From NCBI RefSeq assembly GCF_047495875.1, contig NC_092458.1, positions 104,162,227 to 104,226,226 on the forward strand: a stretch of 64,000 nucleotides of DNA, given 5' to 3'. Both the position numbers and the translations under genes were made by a program. The notes under the pieces are model-generated. The model saw nothing but the letters and a program-made list of their open reading frames with translations. It searched no databases and was not told the origin of the DNA. This document shows positions 1 through 12,170 of this stretch, piece after piece. This DNA is from Pithys albifrons albifrons (Eukaryota > Chordata > Aves > Passeriformes > Thamnophilidae). How positions within the stretch are numbered: the first letter of the stretch is position 1; each line of letters starts with the position of its first letter.

Positions 1-2143
1 TTTAACATTACTATTTAGGACTTCTGATCCATTTTTTAGTAGTAAAGTTCATCTCATTTATTTGAAATCTTTTTCAACACATCAATCAATCTCAGTATTC
101 TGATCAACAGGTGAACTCAAAAGGAAGGGTAATTTAACTACTTTTTTAAGGTTGCAGCAGTGAACAACTACAGCCATTTATAAGCTTATTTGCATTTCTT
201 TTACAAAGATAGCGTTCAGTTGGTATGTAATATGTATTTGTGATTTATATAGTGAATGCATTAGTGCCAAAACCCAAATGCAGTTCACATCTGTGCTCTT
301 CTTAGTTAAAACAGGAAGAGCAGAAAAGCTGCTCTGACAATAAATTGGCCACTAGAGGAAGTTATTAAACGAACTCTTGAAAAAGTAGTTCTGAGAGATT
401 TTGTATACTAATTCTAAAATCTTGCCAAAATTCAAACTACCACATTATGTTGGTATTATATATTAACTTCTTTGGCAAGGAAAAGAATTCTTGTATTAGA
501 ATTTGGAATTTAACCGCTAGGGCACTTTATTTTTGCCTGTGCAGGAAGAGATTGGAAAAACAACAAACATGTAGTAATGCAATGAATTACAAAGGAAAAC
601 AAAGGATAGGATGATAATAATAACACTATATAATAGTAACAACACACTGAAACAAAGCAGCTCTTTTCTGTGACAATAAAAACAAAGGTAACATTTGTTT
701 AACCCACACTAGTATACGTGATGAACAGTAATGATCTGATCATCCTGTTCTGACTGCTGTGCAAGGAAGATACCTAAAACTGTACTGAATTTTTAATTAG
801 GAAAAAAAATGCACTATTTAGCTAGCAGACTAAAATAATAATGTTGAGTTGAAAGGTAACTAATTCTTCACATTCAACACACTATCTATATTTAAAGAAA
901 ATAAAAAGAAATAATTTAGACTTTACTATTTGCAGTAAGTCAGGACATTTCCAACCATATTTCAATTCAATGAAAGACAAACAATCCCAGTTCATTTAAA
1001 TAAATTTAGAAAATAAAAAGAAAATAAAAATTTAAGGTAGTATTCATCATTATCTCTGCTTTTGGTGTGTATGCCTGCCAATTACTTTGTTTCTTAAGGA
1101 AATGTCTCCTACTTTAATGCTTCTTAGTATTTAAAACTTTGATTTCTTTTTTTTTTTTTTTTAATTTGCAACTATGGAACGCAAAACATTGACAAACAGT
1201 GACATACATCAAACATTCATATAGTTACACTATGCACAAGACTAACAACTTCTCTGTACTAGGTATTCCGTAAAATAAAATTTAGCTTAAATTATCAAGC
1301 CATTAAGACATTTCTAAATCCTTGCAACATTTTTTTAATAAAGAACAAACATGATTCTTTAGAAAAACTGTAAAACAGAGACTGCATGTTAAGCAAAGAG
1401 GGCAGTGAAGCCAACAGACAATACAGGGTAGAAGAACATTTCCACTGGAAAATGTGTTATTTTCAAAAAGTCTAGTTCCAACAGTTTCATTTCAGTCTTC
1501 TTGTTCTATGCAGAACTGAAGCTTCAAACCATTCAAAGTAATATTTTGGGTTTTTTCATTTTGTTATTAATATTTACCATGAGGGAAGTTAATTTCTAAA
1601 ATGCTCTTTCCATTTTATCATCCAACTCTTCAATAACTTCCAAAGTAAATGAACAAAACCAAAAATTAATAATTCAAAGGAGAAATGCATCTCAGGTTAA
1701 AGACTGGGATCCCAAATTCAGAGTCTCACAGTTAAAAATCTATCCACCATGTGCAAAATTTCAAGGTGTGTAGTTTTATTTTCAGATTGGAATTATCTAG
1801 TATTTAAAACATCAAAGAATTACCTTTCCCAAAGTAATTTTACAGTAACTAATACTTTCATACATCATTAGCTCACCCAAACACAAATTATCAGTCTATG
1901 TCTCTACTCTGTTCTGTAAGTTATGTACTATGAAAGATGTCATGGGTGATGTTTAAAAAACTTTTATATACATTTGATTTCTACTTAATTTTTTCCCACT
2001 TACAGCTTTTCTATCTAAAGCAGAAACATAAAATGTAAAAGCTTATTTATATGGGCATGGTACTTAATTCTATCCTTAATATTTGCAACAGAAGCTGGAC
2101 TTATAAACAATAATGAAAATCTTTTGACTCCCTTCTGGACTGG
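1..2143. other. AT-rich non-coding stretch
   Basis: No reading frame, repeat family or RNA gene is recognised here. The sequence is AT-rich with short homopolymer runs, for example a T-run near 1147-1162. It is typical of intronic or intergenic vertebrate DNA. Confidence 0.6.
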
Positions 2144-2200
2144 GAATCATAGAATCATAGAGCAGTTTGAGGGACATTTTAAAGGTCATCTACTCCAAAC
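2144..2200 (-). mobile_element. CR1 LINE 3'-end fragment
   Basis: The segment opens with a duplicated 'atcatagaatcatag' block followed by a diverged 'ggtcatctactccaa' block. This is how the 3' end of an avian CR1 LINE reads on its complementary strand. The fragment is short and old, and nothing coding remains. Confidence 0.6.
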
Positions 2201-4404
2201 AATAGGAGGATTTCCATTTTGCTTCCACTCTGATGAATCGATCCACTGGGGGTTTTGGGCTTTTAGACAGAAACACCTATTCCATTTTATGCATAATTTC
2301 ACTTCAACCTCATTTCCCGGACATTTCTTCCACTAAAGCTATCTTCTCTCTCTAATATTTGATCTTCAAAGAATTTCATGTAGCAAAGTATTATGGGAGA
2401 GTGGATTGCTGTACAAGTAGATTTGATCAACATTCCAGCCAGGAAGATTTATAAAAATTCTTGAGATATGAAGGATTATATTAAATATTTATGTTGGAAT
2501 ACACAAAATATTTGCAACTTCAGCCTTTTTCAGTTCTGAATTTGCCTGGCCCCTAAGACTAGTTGTCATTAAAGCACTTAGTTCTATATATATTTTCCCA
2601 AATCTCTATATGTCCCAAATTAGACAGCAAATCCTTGCTGCCCAAATTTCCAACATTATTATACTGCAGCTATTCTAACCAGACATATTTAAGATCCAAT
2701 ACTGATCTCCCAGAAAAGGCTACAGTATTTTAATACTGGTAACTTTTCAGGGACAAGAGCTTTTCAAAAGAGCTCCCAGAAATGTGTCTCCTGTAGTAAT
2801 TTAGACTTTGCACACCTTAATTTAGAGAATTGAGTGAATATTCATTCTTAAAGATCACACACACTAGTCCCAGAAGTGTCTCTTGAGACTGTTTGCTTGA
2901 TCCGTAGTCTTCTAACGTAAATCACTTCTCCTTAACTTGCAAAGTAACAACTTAAGAGGGGAAGATCAAGTATTCTTCTATCAAATTTTGTTCACCAGCC
3001 TCTCCATTGAGTATTACAATAAAAAAAAGTCCACTAATAAAGTTAATCTGCATGATAACATGAATGAAGACCCATTCAAAGACTCATTTGACTTCACATG
3101 TACTGATTCACATGCTTTTCAATGCTTAAGTAGATGAACAAGTTGCCAAACAGCAAGTGGTTTACTGCCTACCAAAAAGATGCCATTCCCCAAATGGTTT
3201 CTTATTTCAGGAATTATGAAAGTTATGGTATTAACTAGCCAATAAGTTATCTCTGAAAATACAGGATGTCAGCATTTTCACTTACCTATCAGTATTTCAG
3301 AAATTGTTATGGTACAAGTGAATGACTGTAAAATGTGATTCCAGAAATTGTCAGCACTCCCTGGCAGTGAGAAGCTCTTCGGCACCTGCAGTTATGACAC
3401 TGCAGCATTAAACAAAACACTCTTAAATATCTTTAAAGGGAAAGTGACAGCAGTTGATGGAAGAAAAATATCTTAGGAACCACACAAATTCTTAATTTTA
3501 GTTCAGTAATATATTTAGAATGGGATAATACATGTTTGATAGGATGTCTAGACTTACCATGAAGCAGTACTTGAATAATCCTACTGATAATAAATCCAAT
3601 AATAAAACATGAATTAAAAAATTGCCTCTCATAATTATTTACCACTCTTTCATTTACCACTCTTTACAGTTGCCTCCATAGAGCCTCTTCCTTTAGCAAG
3701 AGCAGCTGAAGAATATGGTTGATTCATTCTAGAAACTTAACATTTTAATAAATTTCTGTGTTAATGTTTTCTTTCTTCCTTTCCATAACTTCCTACTTTC
3801 TCTGCTCCTACTGTGAAACAACAGCTGGATCTTCCCAAATTATAAATCTTTCCCTTCCTCTATAATAACAATTTTCTTTCTCCCTTTATTTTCTTTCTGT
3901 TATGTCTGTATACTGTTCTGCACTTGTAGGCTTCCTTGCAGGCTTCATCTTTGTCATTTAAGGTTCAATTTCTCATTTTGAAATGCTATACTGAATAAAT
4001 ATGGTACTCCAAGTGTCTAATCTAGTAAGGACCAACCAGGAGAAAAAGAATTTATTCCTTTGGTAGAGAGTAGTAGTTTTTTAATGGCATCTAAAATAAT
4101 AGTGTCTTAAAAATATAGTTTTCATTTCATTATCATCACACACAATACACAAGACAATTCTCTCAGAACTATTATTAAAATATTTTTGTCCAATTATTTA
4201 ATAATTCATGCATCTCTTTAGTATGTGAGACACCAGACATGCAAATCACTATAAAATTATATGGTAATTCAACAGATAAAGCAACTTAATTGTCCTACAC
4301 CACCACAGAACCACCCATTTCCATGTACAACCCTGTAAAGTCTTTTTCAAATTTTTAGTCCAACTGAGTAACTCTCCCTCTTAATGCAATTTATAATAAA
4401 CATG
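2201..4404. other. AT-rich non-coding stretch
   Basis: No gene is recognised. Two donor-like sites on the minus strand (near 3286 and 3556) each follow a short open segment. Such combinations are frequent by chance in AT-rich DNA and are not called as exons. Confidence 0.5.
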
Positions 4405-4457
4405 GTGCTTCAGGACATGGTTTACTGTTGGGTTAACAGTTGGACTTTATGTCAATC
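4405..4457 (+). mobile_element. CR1 LINE 3'-end fragment
   Basis: The words 'cttcaggacatggttta' and 'gttgggttaacagttggact' match the order and wording of the last part of avian CR1 3' ends. Only about 50 bp is recognisable, so this is an old, truncated copy on the plus strand. Confidence 0.6.
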
Positions 4458-5161
4458 CAGGAAACAGGAGACACAAAATGAAATTTCTTCAACAAATACA
4501 TGATCAAGACATTTTAAAATAGGTCTTCTTCATAAACCTAAATTTAACCATAATATTTAAATAGGTAATACACACTGAAACACATTCAACGTTATACTAC
4601 TCTCTGCCCTGTTGACTTCATCTATTCTCATTATTCTATTGTCATAAAATGTTTCAAAAGAGACTATCACGTTTAGAACATCAAGCCATTAACATTTTCA
4701 AATGGTATTTTATTATTTTCATCCCTCCTCTCAGAACATTTTATACATTGAAGCTCAATAGGCAGCTATACATGAAAACACTATAAATAGAAGATTAAAA
4801 AATGATACAATAGGGTAAGAGAATCTCCTCTTTTAGCTTGTAAAGTGAGGCATGATTAAGAAAATATCTTGTCCATGAGCTCAAATAACTTTTTGACAAA
4901 TCAAGGAATAAAGTATGCTTTAAAACACTATGATCAATAGCAGTTTGTCAGTAATTTATCCTGAGTTCTCCTTTCACCTCTAAGAGGCTTTCCTTCTAAC
5001 AGGCTTTGGGCTTTATTTCAGAGACAGTATAAGTCATCTCGTTAGATAATTAGGCAGAATTTATTTTTTTTTTTCAAGAGTGCACTGGCTCTTGCAGGGT
5101 TTTGCAGAAACCATAGATTTTAGTACAAATCTGGATGTGTGTGTTTCATCCCAGCTTCCTG

Positions 5162-5274
5162 TTATAGGTTGTCCTTTGTCACTTCTGTATGGGACCACTC
5201 AGACTTAGACTCACTGGCATTCTCTCTCTTCTGCCTAACATAGTGCAAAAATCTGTAGTCACCTGTACATATCC
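5162..5274 (-). CDS. Candidate terminal coding exon, unknown protein
   Basis: I do not recognise this. On the minus strand a long pyrimidine-rich tract (about 5280-5310) ends in a splice-acceptor-like CATAG. Downstream lies an open segment of 36 codons ending in TAA at 5162. The predicted tail is polar and charged (…VRQKRENASESKSEW…), unlike the hydrophobic translations of neighbouring AT-rich DNA. A minus-strand AATAAA lies about 100 bp past the stop (5060-5065), as expected for a short 3' UTR. No upstream exon in a matching phase could be established. A chance open segment next to a chance acceptor is a real alternative. Confidence 0.2.
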
Positions 5275-6819
5275 CTATGACCAGAGAAGGGGAAAGGAAG
5301 AATAAACAGAAAGCCTCTAATACCCTTCTGCAGAGACAAGCACCTCTAAAGATGAACATAAATAACCTGATTTTCAGGACTAACTGCTTCTCTAATTGAA
5401 TAAGTAAATCCCAGCACTAACCATTGCCTCCTGCACACGAAGACAATCAATCTTCATTTCCCTAGATCAGACGAAATAAAGGTTCTGATCTGCAATTGCC
5501 AACCCTTCTTACACTGAAATCCTATGGTTTAATTTAAAGGAAACTACAGCCTTCTGAAACAAAATTTCAAAGGCAAGATATGCATGGCTACTCCAAAGGC
5601 TTCAGAATTTATGGTTTTTTTTAAGAAAAAAATTAATAAATATGAAACCAGAAAAAAAAAATCTTCAGGTTGTTCAGATTGGTTCTGAAAACTGCCATTT
5701 TTCTGACAATCTGATTAGAAGTGAAACAAAAGGCAAACTTTTTCAGACATTATCCTACGATTCTACTTGTACTCCAGGATTAAAATTATTCTTTGGACTC
5801 ATATGTATAAAATTTAGAAATATGTAAAATGCAGGTTCCATTAGAACCTGTTTGCCAGATATGTGGTCAAAAACTGTGTAACTCCTATCTTCTTTCTCCA
5901 AACATCTTCACAGCTTGGAAAATGCTTAAGAATAGAAAAAGTTATTCTGGTTTTATTCCTTGTCTGAAGTATTAATAGTAATTTTTTTAATATAGATCAA
6001 CTTGCATGATTTACTTGTCAAAACAAGTAATATGTCTTTTTAATAAGAGTTTTCTATCAATATAGAGTGATGTAATCTGCTCTGCTGGGTCCCAGATTGG
6101 AGAAACAATCACGTGCAGGGTTAGTCCCGGCTTGAGTAGGTAGAGAGTAGAATGTGGAACTCTTGGTTGCACTCACATTTCAGCATTTGTCTCATTCTCA
6201 GGCAGTGAAAGAGCTTCCCTCTTAGAAGTCACAGAGGCAAATGACTAAATTGTTTTATTTTCACTCTAGATTCTTCCTATATTAAAGACATCTAGTTTAT
6301 CAAATACTTATGAAAATGTAGTAAGCAAGCTAGAACTTTAGTGAGCTAGAACCTTTGACGTCAGACTTCATAAGCATTTCACTTTGTGACAAGCACATGA
6401 AAACCCTTGTTCACAAACCCCTCTACATCTTCAATTTTATTTTTAGAGCTCTAATTCTGGTTACAGCATTAATGGGCTTCTTTAAAGAACTCCACCATGT
6501 CAGCATACCACTGTCCTTACAATCTAACACGAGGTTCCACAGCTATTGATAAAATACAATTTGAAAGCTATTAGCGGCATTCCAGGTAAACAGTTGCTGG
6601 CCACTCACCCTGGTTAAGCTGACAAACCTATTTTCTGAATTCTTATAAAGTAGAGCCAGTCCTAACACTCTTTGCACAAAATGAAACCCACTTTTGAGTT
6701 AGCAATCTGTATTTCCTGAGAGTGACTGCTGATGTGCAGTCACAGCATAGAGACTTCAATGGCAGTCCCAAAAAAGCATACAACTAACGAAGCAAATATT
6801 TTCTCATCCTAAAGCTCTA
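5275..6819. other. AT-rich non-coding stretch
   Basis: Nothing recognisable. Short reading frames here (for example 5642-5827 and 6355-6549) have no recognisable motif and composition typical of random AT-rich DNA. Confidence 0.5.
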
Positions 6820-6903
6820 CAAAAAAACCCCAACAAACAAAAACTCCAACAAACAATAAAACAAATAAACAAACAACCCCAAAACCACACCAAACAAAAA
6901 AGA
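6820..6903. repeat. A/C-rich low-complexity tract
   Basis: An almost pure A and C stretch made of irregular CAAA, CCAA and ACAAA words. Similar tracts recur at about 7.5, 19.4, 40.4, 42.1, 44.6, 45.7, 46.3 and 53.2 kb. No element with target duplications could be delimited around it. Confidence 0.7.
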
Positions 6904-7496
6904 AATTCTCTCACCTGGGAAAAGCCAATCTACAGTACTTCTGCAAACAACAGTCCTACTGAAGGTGGTTAATCTCAACAAACAAAACTAACTTGCTGTG
7001 TGTGTTTCTCTGTGCAGAAGAGCTTAATTTTCAGGGCAGTTTTGCAAGAAGGAAAGTATATTAAACAAATGACCTTTCTTTTCTAAGAGATATTTTGCTT
7101 TTTATTTACTTTTTGCTGAGTTCAATATCTGTCTTTTACATGCACAGAAAGGATAAAATACATAAGTGATAATCATGTACAATTGGGTCAGCCTAAATCA
7201 GACAATCATTGGACAGTTTTCTGTAAAATTCAATTTTGTACTTAGAGGCTTCTATTAAAAACATCTTCTATATGCTTCTATTGTAAGCATAAATTTAACC
7301 TGGCTTTTAAAACCTTTCAGCTCACTAACTGTACCAGGAAACTGGTCTAAAAGTGCCCATCCCTGTAAGCAAGTACAGCAGAAGACAGAGTGAATGATAC
7401 ATAAATGAGGCATAACATCTGCTACACTTCAAAACTTGTCTTAAGCTCATTAGCAATGATAGCTTACCTTCAGAATATAATGTATTTTTAATTTTA

Positions 7497-7585
7497 AAAA
7501 CAAAATCAATAAAAACCCTAAACAAAACCAAATAAAAAACTCAACCTACAAAAAAGCCTAATCAAACAAAACAAACCCACAAAAA
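7497..7585. repeat. A/C-rich low-complexity tract
   Basis: A run of AAAC, CAAA and CCTAA-like words on the plus strand, equivalent to a T/G-rich tract on the minus strand. The open minus-strand reading across it is a product of this composition. Confidence 0.65.
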
Positions 7586-10238
7586 ATCCCTCAAGATCTC
7601 TAACACTTTAGTCTCTATGTATATCAGAACAACACTTGTAACTTCAAATATTCTAAAGCTGTGAATTTAATTTTGACTACCTTAATGATAATAGTAATTC
7701 TTTTTATCAGCTATATTGCCCTAGATAGAAAAAGAAAAAAAAATCTAATTTTTACACAAGAAAAAAAATTCTCATTTTGCATTTATTTGGTCTATTGTTA
7801 TTTCAGAAGTAATACATTTAGAATTTACATTGAGAAATCAATATGGAAAAGACAGTTTTTGTTAGACCTACCAACACTTAGTCAAGATCTTCTGACAGCA
7901 GTAGAATAAAGTCCTTACCATGTCACCAGCCTTACAGTGTGCACATGGTACATATAAATAACTCATCAATGTATATGTACTTTTCCTTGATGTACCTAAG
8001 GAGTCATGAAACCTGACAGATAAGACATGGGTCTTCTGTGAGTTCTACTGCATTTCCTCCAACTGATTTGAAACTACTGTCTATCATCTTAGAAAGCATT
8101 ATAATTTCTAAGGTGTAATAAAAGTGAGGTACTGAGATCTCTTCCTTAGGACACAAGAGAATGTAAAACTGTCTCATTTTGGTTGCTTGTTGGCTGAATG
8201 CTCCCAGGTGCTTCCCAACAAAGCAGTATGAACAAAACCCATAATATATGAAAATTTAAAGTTCCAGCATATCTGTGTAATTGGTTGTAGCAGTTTGACA
8301 GGTAAGTACAGTCTCATCCCCTCTCCACGCAGGAGAGCCTGACCTCATTTGAAGTAGATGAATTGCATGCTTAAGAGACAGAGTAAGGTGAATTTTCAAA
8401 TAAAAGAATGGCAAGTTTCAAAATACACAAGTTACACTTCAGCCATCTGGGACAATGACCTAGCTGTGGAAGAAGGAGGACACGGATTTTTCTCACATGT
8501 GCTAAGAACAAAAACTGGTTTATGAACTTAAAGACATTTTGCTTGGCTTAGAAATTCTCAGTACCGGTTGCTCAAAACCCACCTAGAAGTAAAAAACTCT
8601 GAACATATATTTTCCCTAAAGATTTATTAATACAAGAAGACAAATATATGCAAATACCTATGTATTGTCCAAAAAGTTTTGAATGACAGTTTCCATCATT
8701 CTGAGGAGAGTAAATTTTTAAAAATCATATTTTGATGGCATATGCATTGTTTAATTTGCATGAGATGAAGAAACAACTCTCGGGGGAGATGTAGAGAGGA
8801 TAATGTGATGTGCCATTTATAATTACACACATGTGCTTATTCATTTCATTTTACCAAGGACGTTACCTTGATGTGCCAAAGGAATTTTGTTCTACATGTT
8901 TTTAAAACTCTCTTCTGCCTCATTCTTTCCTGCATGATATACAGATGTCATTGACAACTAAAAAGGTATGCTGGCTACCTTGGCAAATGTAATCAGGGAT
9001 GTTAGACAGATCTAAGCTTATGAAATGTCTGAGAATCCCAGCAGGGTTGATAATCAAACCTACAATCAGCCACTGGACCATTCTGTCCTTGACTTCAGCT
9101 GTGCACAGCAACTTCGGAAATACAAGGAAGATTAGGACAGCCTAATTGGAAAATAAAAGGTTTAAAAATGGCACTATAGCTGGTTATGGGTCAGTAGTCT
9201 CATCTGCCTGTTTCCATATAGATGCATTTACCAGCAAATGAAAACAGAATGATTACTTAGTTAAATGGCAAGGTCTAAAAAACATGATCCTAGGGAGAAA
9301 TAAATTCCATGAATGCCTCAACATATTACCTCAAAAGCAAACCAGAAAAACACAGTCAGTGAAAGAATCATCTACATTTCAATCTATGCTCATTTTTAAA
9401 CACCTGTAAGTTTAACATAATGTGATGATTCCATAATTATGTTTTGTTTGGGGTTTTTTCTTCACCACCATTAAAAGCCAGAACTGTTATGGGTACTATT
9501 ATTCAGTGCCACAAATGATAAAGACACAAAATTGCAATGACAAAAAAACATTTCTTAAAGCTGTCCCTGATTAAGTAAGTCCCCAATGCTTTGATTATTA
9601 AAGGATCTTCTAAGTCTTACTTTAGGTTTTCTTCTGCATCTCCCTTTTTTCCTTCTTTCTTTCCTGTCACTACTGAACAGTGTTTTAGAAATGAAGGGGA
9701 TTTATCCTCCTCCTTGCTCAGAAATCCCACATCAGTTATGTAGTAATTGCAGCAAACAGTTTAGGGCACTAAGTTACCTCTGAAGTCATTTGTAGCCTGG
9801 TGATATTGCCTATACATGATGAATTTTGGCATACTTGTTAATAACACGTCACGGCCAGAAAGAGATTAAGTATCAGTACTGTATTTATTTGGTTTTATTC
9901 ACCAAGGAACTCAAAGAAAGAATAAAACAAAGTCTAACTACAATGAGTGTGTGTGCCATTACTCAAAAGATGTCTCCTAAAGAATGCTTTTGCATCTCTT
10001 GCTTGAAGAAAATACTTTCAATTATAATCAGCCAATAGCACTCTTGATTCCAGTACTGACTAATATAAAGCTTGTGTCAGCTTCTAACCCTTTCTTTAGA
10101 TAATAACAACAATCTTGAGTAAAATCAAGAGAGTAAGAATCTTCCTTTTTCAACCTAAAGAGTAAGACAATTTCTGTACATTCTGTTCTCATTTTATATT
10201 TTCTAGATGTTTTCTATTTCAGTTGAGAACGGCTTCCT
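7586..10238. other. AT-rich non-coding stretch
   Basis: No gene, repeat or RNA feature recognised. A minus-strand segment near 7921-7997 is open in one frame and bounded by AG and GT, but it has no independent support. Confidence 0.5.
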
Positions 10239-10690
10239 TGTCAACCTGCCCACATATAGGGGGAGCCCCTTATACCGAGCTGGGCTGTGGACTGATGGTC
10301 AGAAGAGCTCAGGCACAGCAGACATCAGAAGGCTTGATCAGAAGGCTCACAACTTAGGGAGTTTATTCAAGATAGGTTAACAGACGGTTCTTCACAGCTC
10401 ATAGTAGAAGTAGATAGTTCCTAGAGGTTCCTATTACAGCATCTCACACCCTAGTAGATCTGTCACGCAGTAATAACCACACCTTTTATGCACTCTCACA
10501 TCTAACAAGCTACCACATAATTGGTTAACCAATTCACCTTGCATACACCACAGCCTCTCATTGGTCACAAGCCACCACACATACTCCAGGTAGCTCTGAT
10601 CTCTTTAAGGTAGAACTCCAAACAGCTTTCCTTAAGGGATGCACTTACACTCACCCCTACACTCACACTCACTAGTCAATGCACTTTCAT
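10239..10690 (-). mobile_element. Solo LTR of an endogenous retrovirus
   Basis: Read on the minus strand, this stretch has promoter and polyadenylation signals in LTR order. There are inverted CCAAT motifs (plus-strand attggt near 10560), a TATA-like CATAAAAGG (10482-10491 complement), and AATAAA about 115 bp further on (10362-10367 complement). A GC-richer U5-like end reaches about 10239. No retroviral internal sequence flanks it, so it is read as a solo LTR. The left edge (TGTCAACC, giving a minus-strand …GACA end) is plausible. The right edge is approximate and no target duplication was found. The family is not identified. Confidence 0.6.
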
Positions 10691-11414
10691 GTAACTTTCT
10701 AACTCATTTATGATTTTCAAAAAAACTTTCTAGTCACTTTGTGTGTGGTTTTAGTACTATAAAAACAAATTAAGTCTGAAGAGAAACATTGTGCTTTAAG
10801 GCTTCAATATATGATAGAATTACTGCTATTTTTAATCCAACAAGGAGGCCCTCCTTCTGTCTTGTAACACCTGATTTTTTTAAAAAACATAATATCTATA
10901 AAACTCTTAGATCTCATAGAAGCAACCAACTGAATAAAAAAAAAGTATTTTTCCCAACTGAGCAGGTCATTATGTAGATATCATTTTTTACTAACAAATA
11001 AAGTGGACCGCTGAACATACATAAGAGTCAGAAAAAAAATAAACTTGTGGAAAACTACAAAAAGTTAGAGCATGAGGACTAGCAATTGAGTACTCCTATT
11101 ACACGTGTGAGAAAATAAAACATGATATATTTAAAAAAACTCAACTAAAAATTCAAGGAAAAGTGAAATACAATCTTCAAATCTCCAGATACATTGAACT
11201 GCAAACAAAATATAATTATGAAATTAATTATTTCTATCTTTTTAACATATAATGGAATAATCTGAATTAAAAAAACCCTGCCTTTTTTTTTTTTTGGAAG
11301 TGTAAGTCAGAAAATGTGCACTGCAAAATCTTAACTTTACTCTGTTTATGACTTTAATGTGTTACCTCCAGGACTGAGAGAAAAAAATAATTTCTCACTA
11401 CTTTATGATTTGAA
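10691..11414. other. AT-rich non-coding flank of the provirus
   Basis: Very AT-rich host sequence with no recognised feature. It is the left flank into which the retrovirus at 11420 inserted. The jump in GC content at the LTR boundary is obvious by eye. Confidence 0.6.
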
Positions 11415-11419
11415 CTTGT
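11415..11419. repeat. Target-site duplication, left copy (CTTGT)
   Basis: CTTGT lies directly before the TGTTGTAG start of the 5' LTR and is repeated directly after the …GAGACA end of the 3' LTR at 16810-16814. A 5-bp duplication abutting TG…CA termini is the expected integrase footprint and fixes both element boundaries. Confidence 0.85.
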
Positions 11420-12107
11420 TGTTGTAGTTTGGGATTATTATGTAAATTCTCTCCCCTGCCACTTAACTGCCCAGGCCAGCGGTTGACAAAAGAAGTAGTT
11501 AACTGTGATCGCTGGGGTGGGGGCAGGTTTGTCTCTTTTGGTTTTTTTTTGGATATTCTCCTCAGTCTTGGCTCGGCGGAACAGGGGAGTGGGGGCTCCA
11601 AGGAGGCAGGCTGCCCTGCTGGTTACTGCTGGGGTTTTCCCTGGCTGTCTTGCCGCTGCCTACTTCGGATTACTTTTTCCTGCCGTGCTGCTACCTGCCT
11701 TGGATTTGCTGCTGGTCGCTCGTACCTTTTCTGCTTCTTGGACGGGGAACACAAGGGAAAGAGACTGAGTCCATCTGAAAGCCCACTGCTCGTCTGTTTC
11801 GCTGGAGAGGGACTGAAACTCACTCTGCAGCCAGCGGGCTGTGACAAGGACACTTAAGTATAACCTTTTCTCCCGGAGGAAAACCTGCTGGGTTTTGTTG
11901 TTGTTGTTTTTTTTTTCCTCTTATGGTGTTGGGGAAGTGGGTTGCACTAGTCTGTTTACATATATATATATATATATATAGCAGTTATCCTTCTTGTATT
12001 AAAATTCCTTTTCTTAAATTTGATAAAGAGTGGTGTGATTATTGAGGAGGAGGCCCCTCCCCTGCTTGTGGGTAAAACATTTTGGTTTTTCCCCTCAAAC
12101 CGAGACA
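11420..12107 (+). repeat. 5' long terminal repeat, 688 bp
   Basis: The repeat begins TGTTGTAG and ends CCGAGACA, fitting TG…CA rules. The last ~210 bp recur in the 3' LTR. It contains a T10 run, a (TA)10 microsatellite (11961-11980), and an ATTAAA polyadenylation signal (11998-12003). No convincing separate TATA box was chosen, although the (TA) run may serve as one. The frame open at 11429-11857 lies wholly inside the LTR, overlaps other open frames in the same GC-rich block, and is not considered a gene. Confidence 0.9.
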
Positions 12108-12112
12108 TTTCT

Positions 12113-12132
12113 TGGCGCCCAACGTGTGGGGC
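12113..12132 (+). promoter_or_regulatory. Primer binding site, lysine tRNA type
   Basis: TGGCGCCCAACGTGTGGGGC lies 5 nt past the LTR end. It resembles the lysine-type primer sites of several retroviruses (TGGCGCCCAACGTGGGGC, from general knowledge) but carries an extra dinucleotide after position 14. The usual site would therefore pair for only its first 14 nt without a bulge. The 5-nt gap (TTTCT) between LTR and primer site is longer than the usual 2 nt. Confidence 0.8.
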
Positions 12133-12170
12133 TTGTAAACAAAGAAGGATAACTGCTATTTTGTGGCACC

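Noticed and set aside
6600..7997. Chain of short minus-strand segments bounded by AG and GT (near 7.95, 7.5, 6.95 and 6.65 kb)
   Set aside because: Some are open and some phases agree, but lengths are 26-80 bp, one overlaps a low-complexity tract, and open segments this short are common by chance.
11429..11857. 142-codon ORF in the 5' LTR
   Set aside because: It lies wholly within the LTR with other long frames on both strands in the same GC-rich block, has no motif, and is absent from the truncated 3' LTR. Composition explains it.
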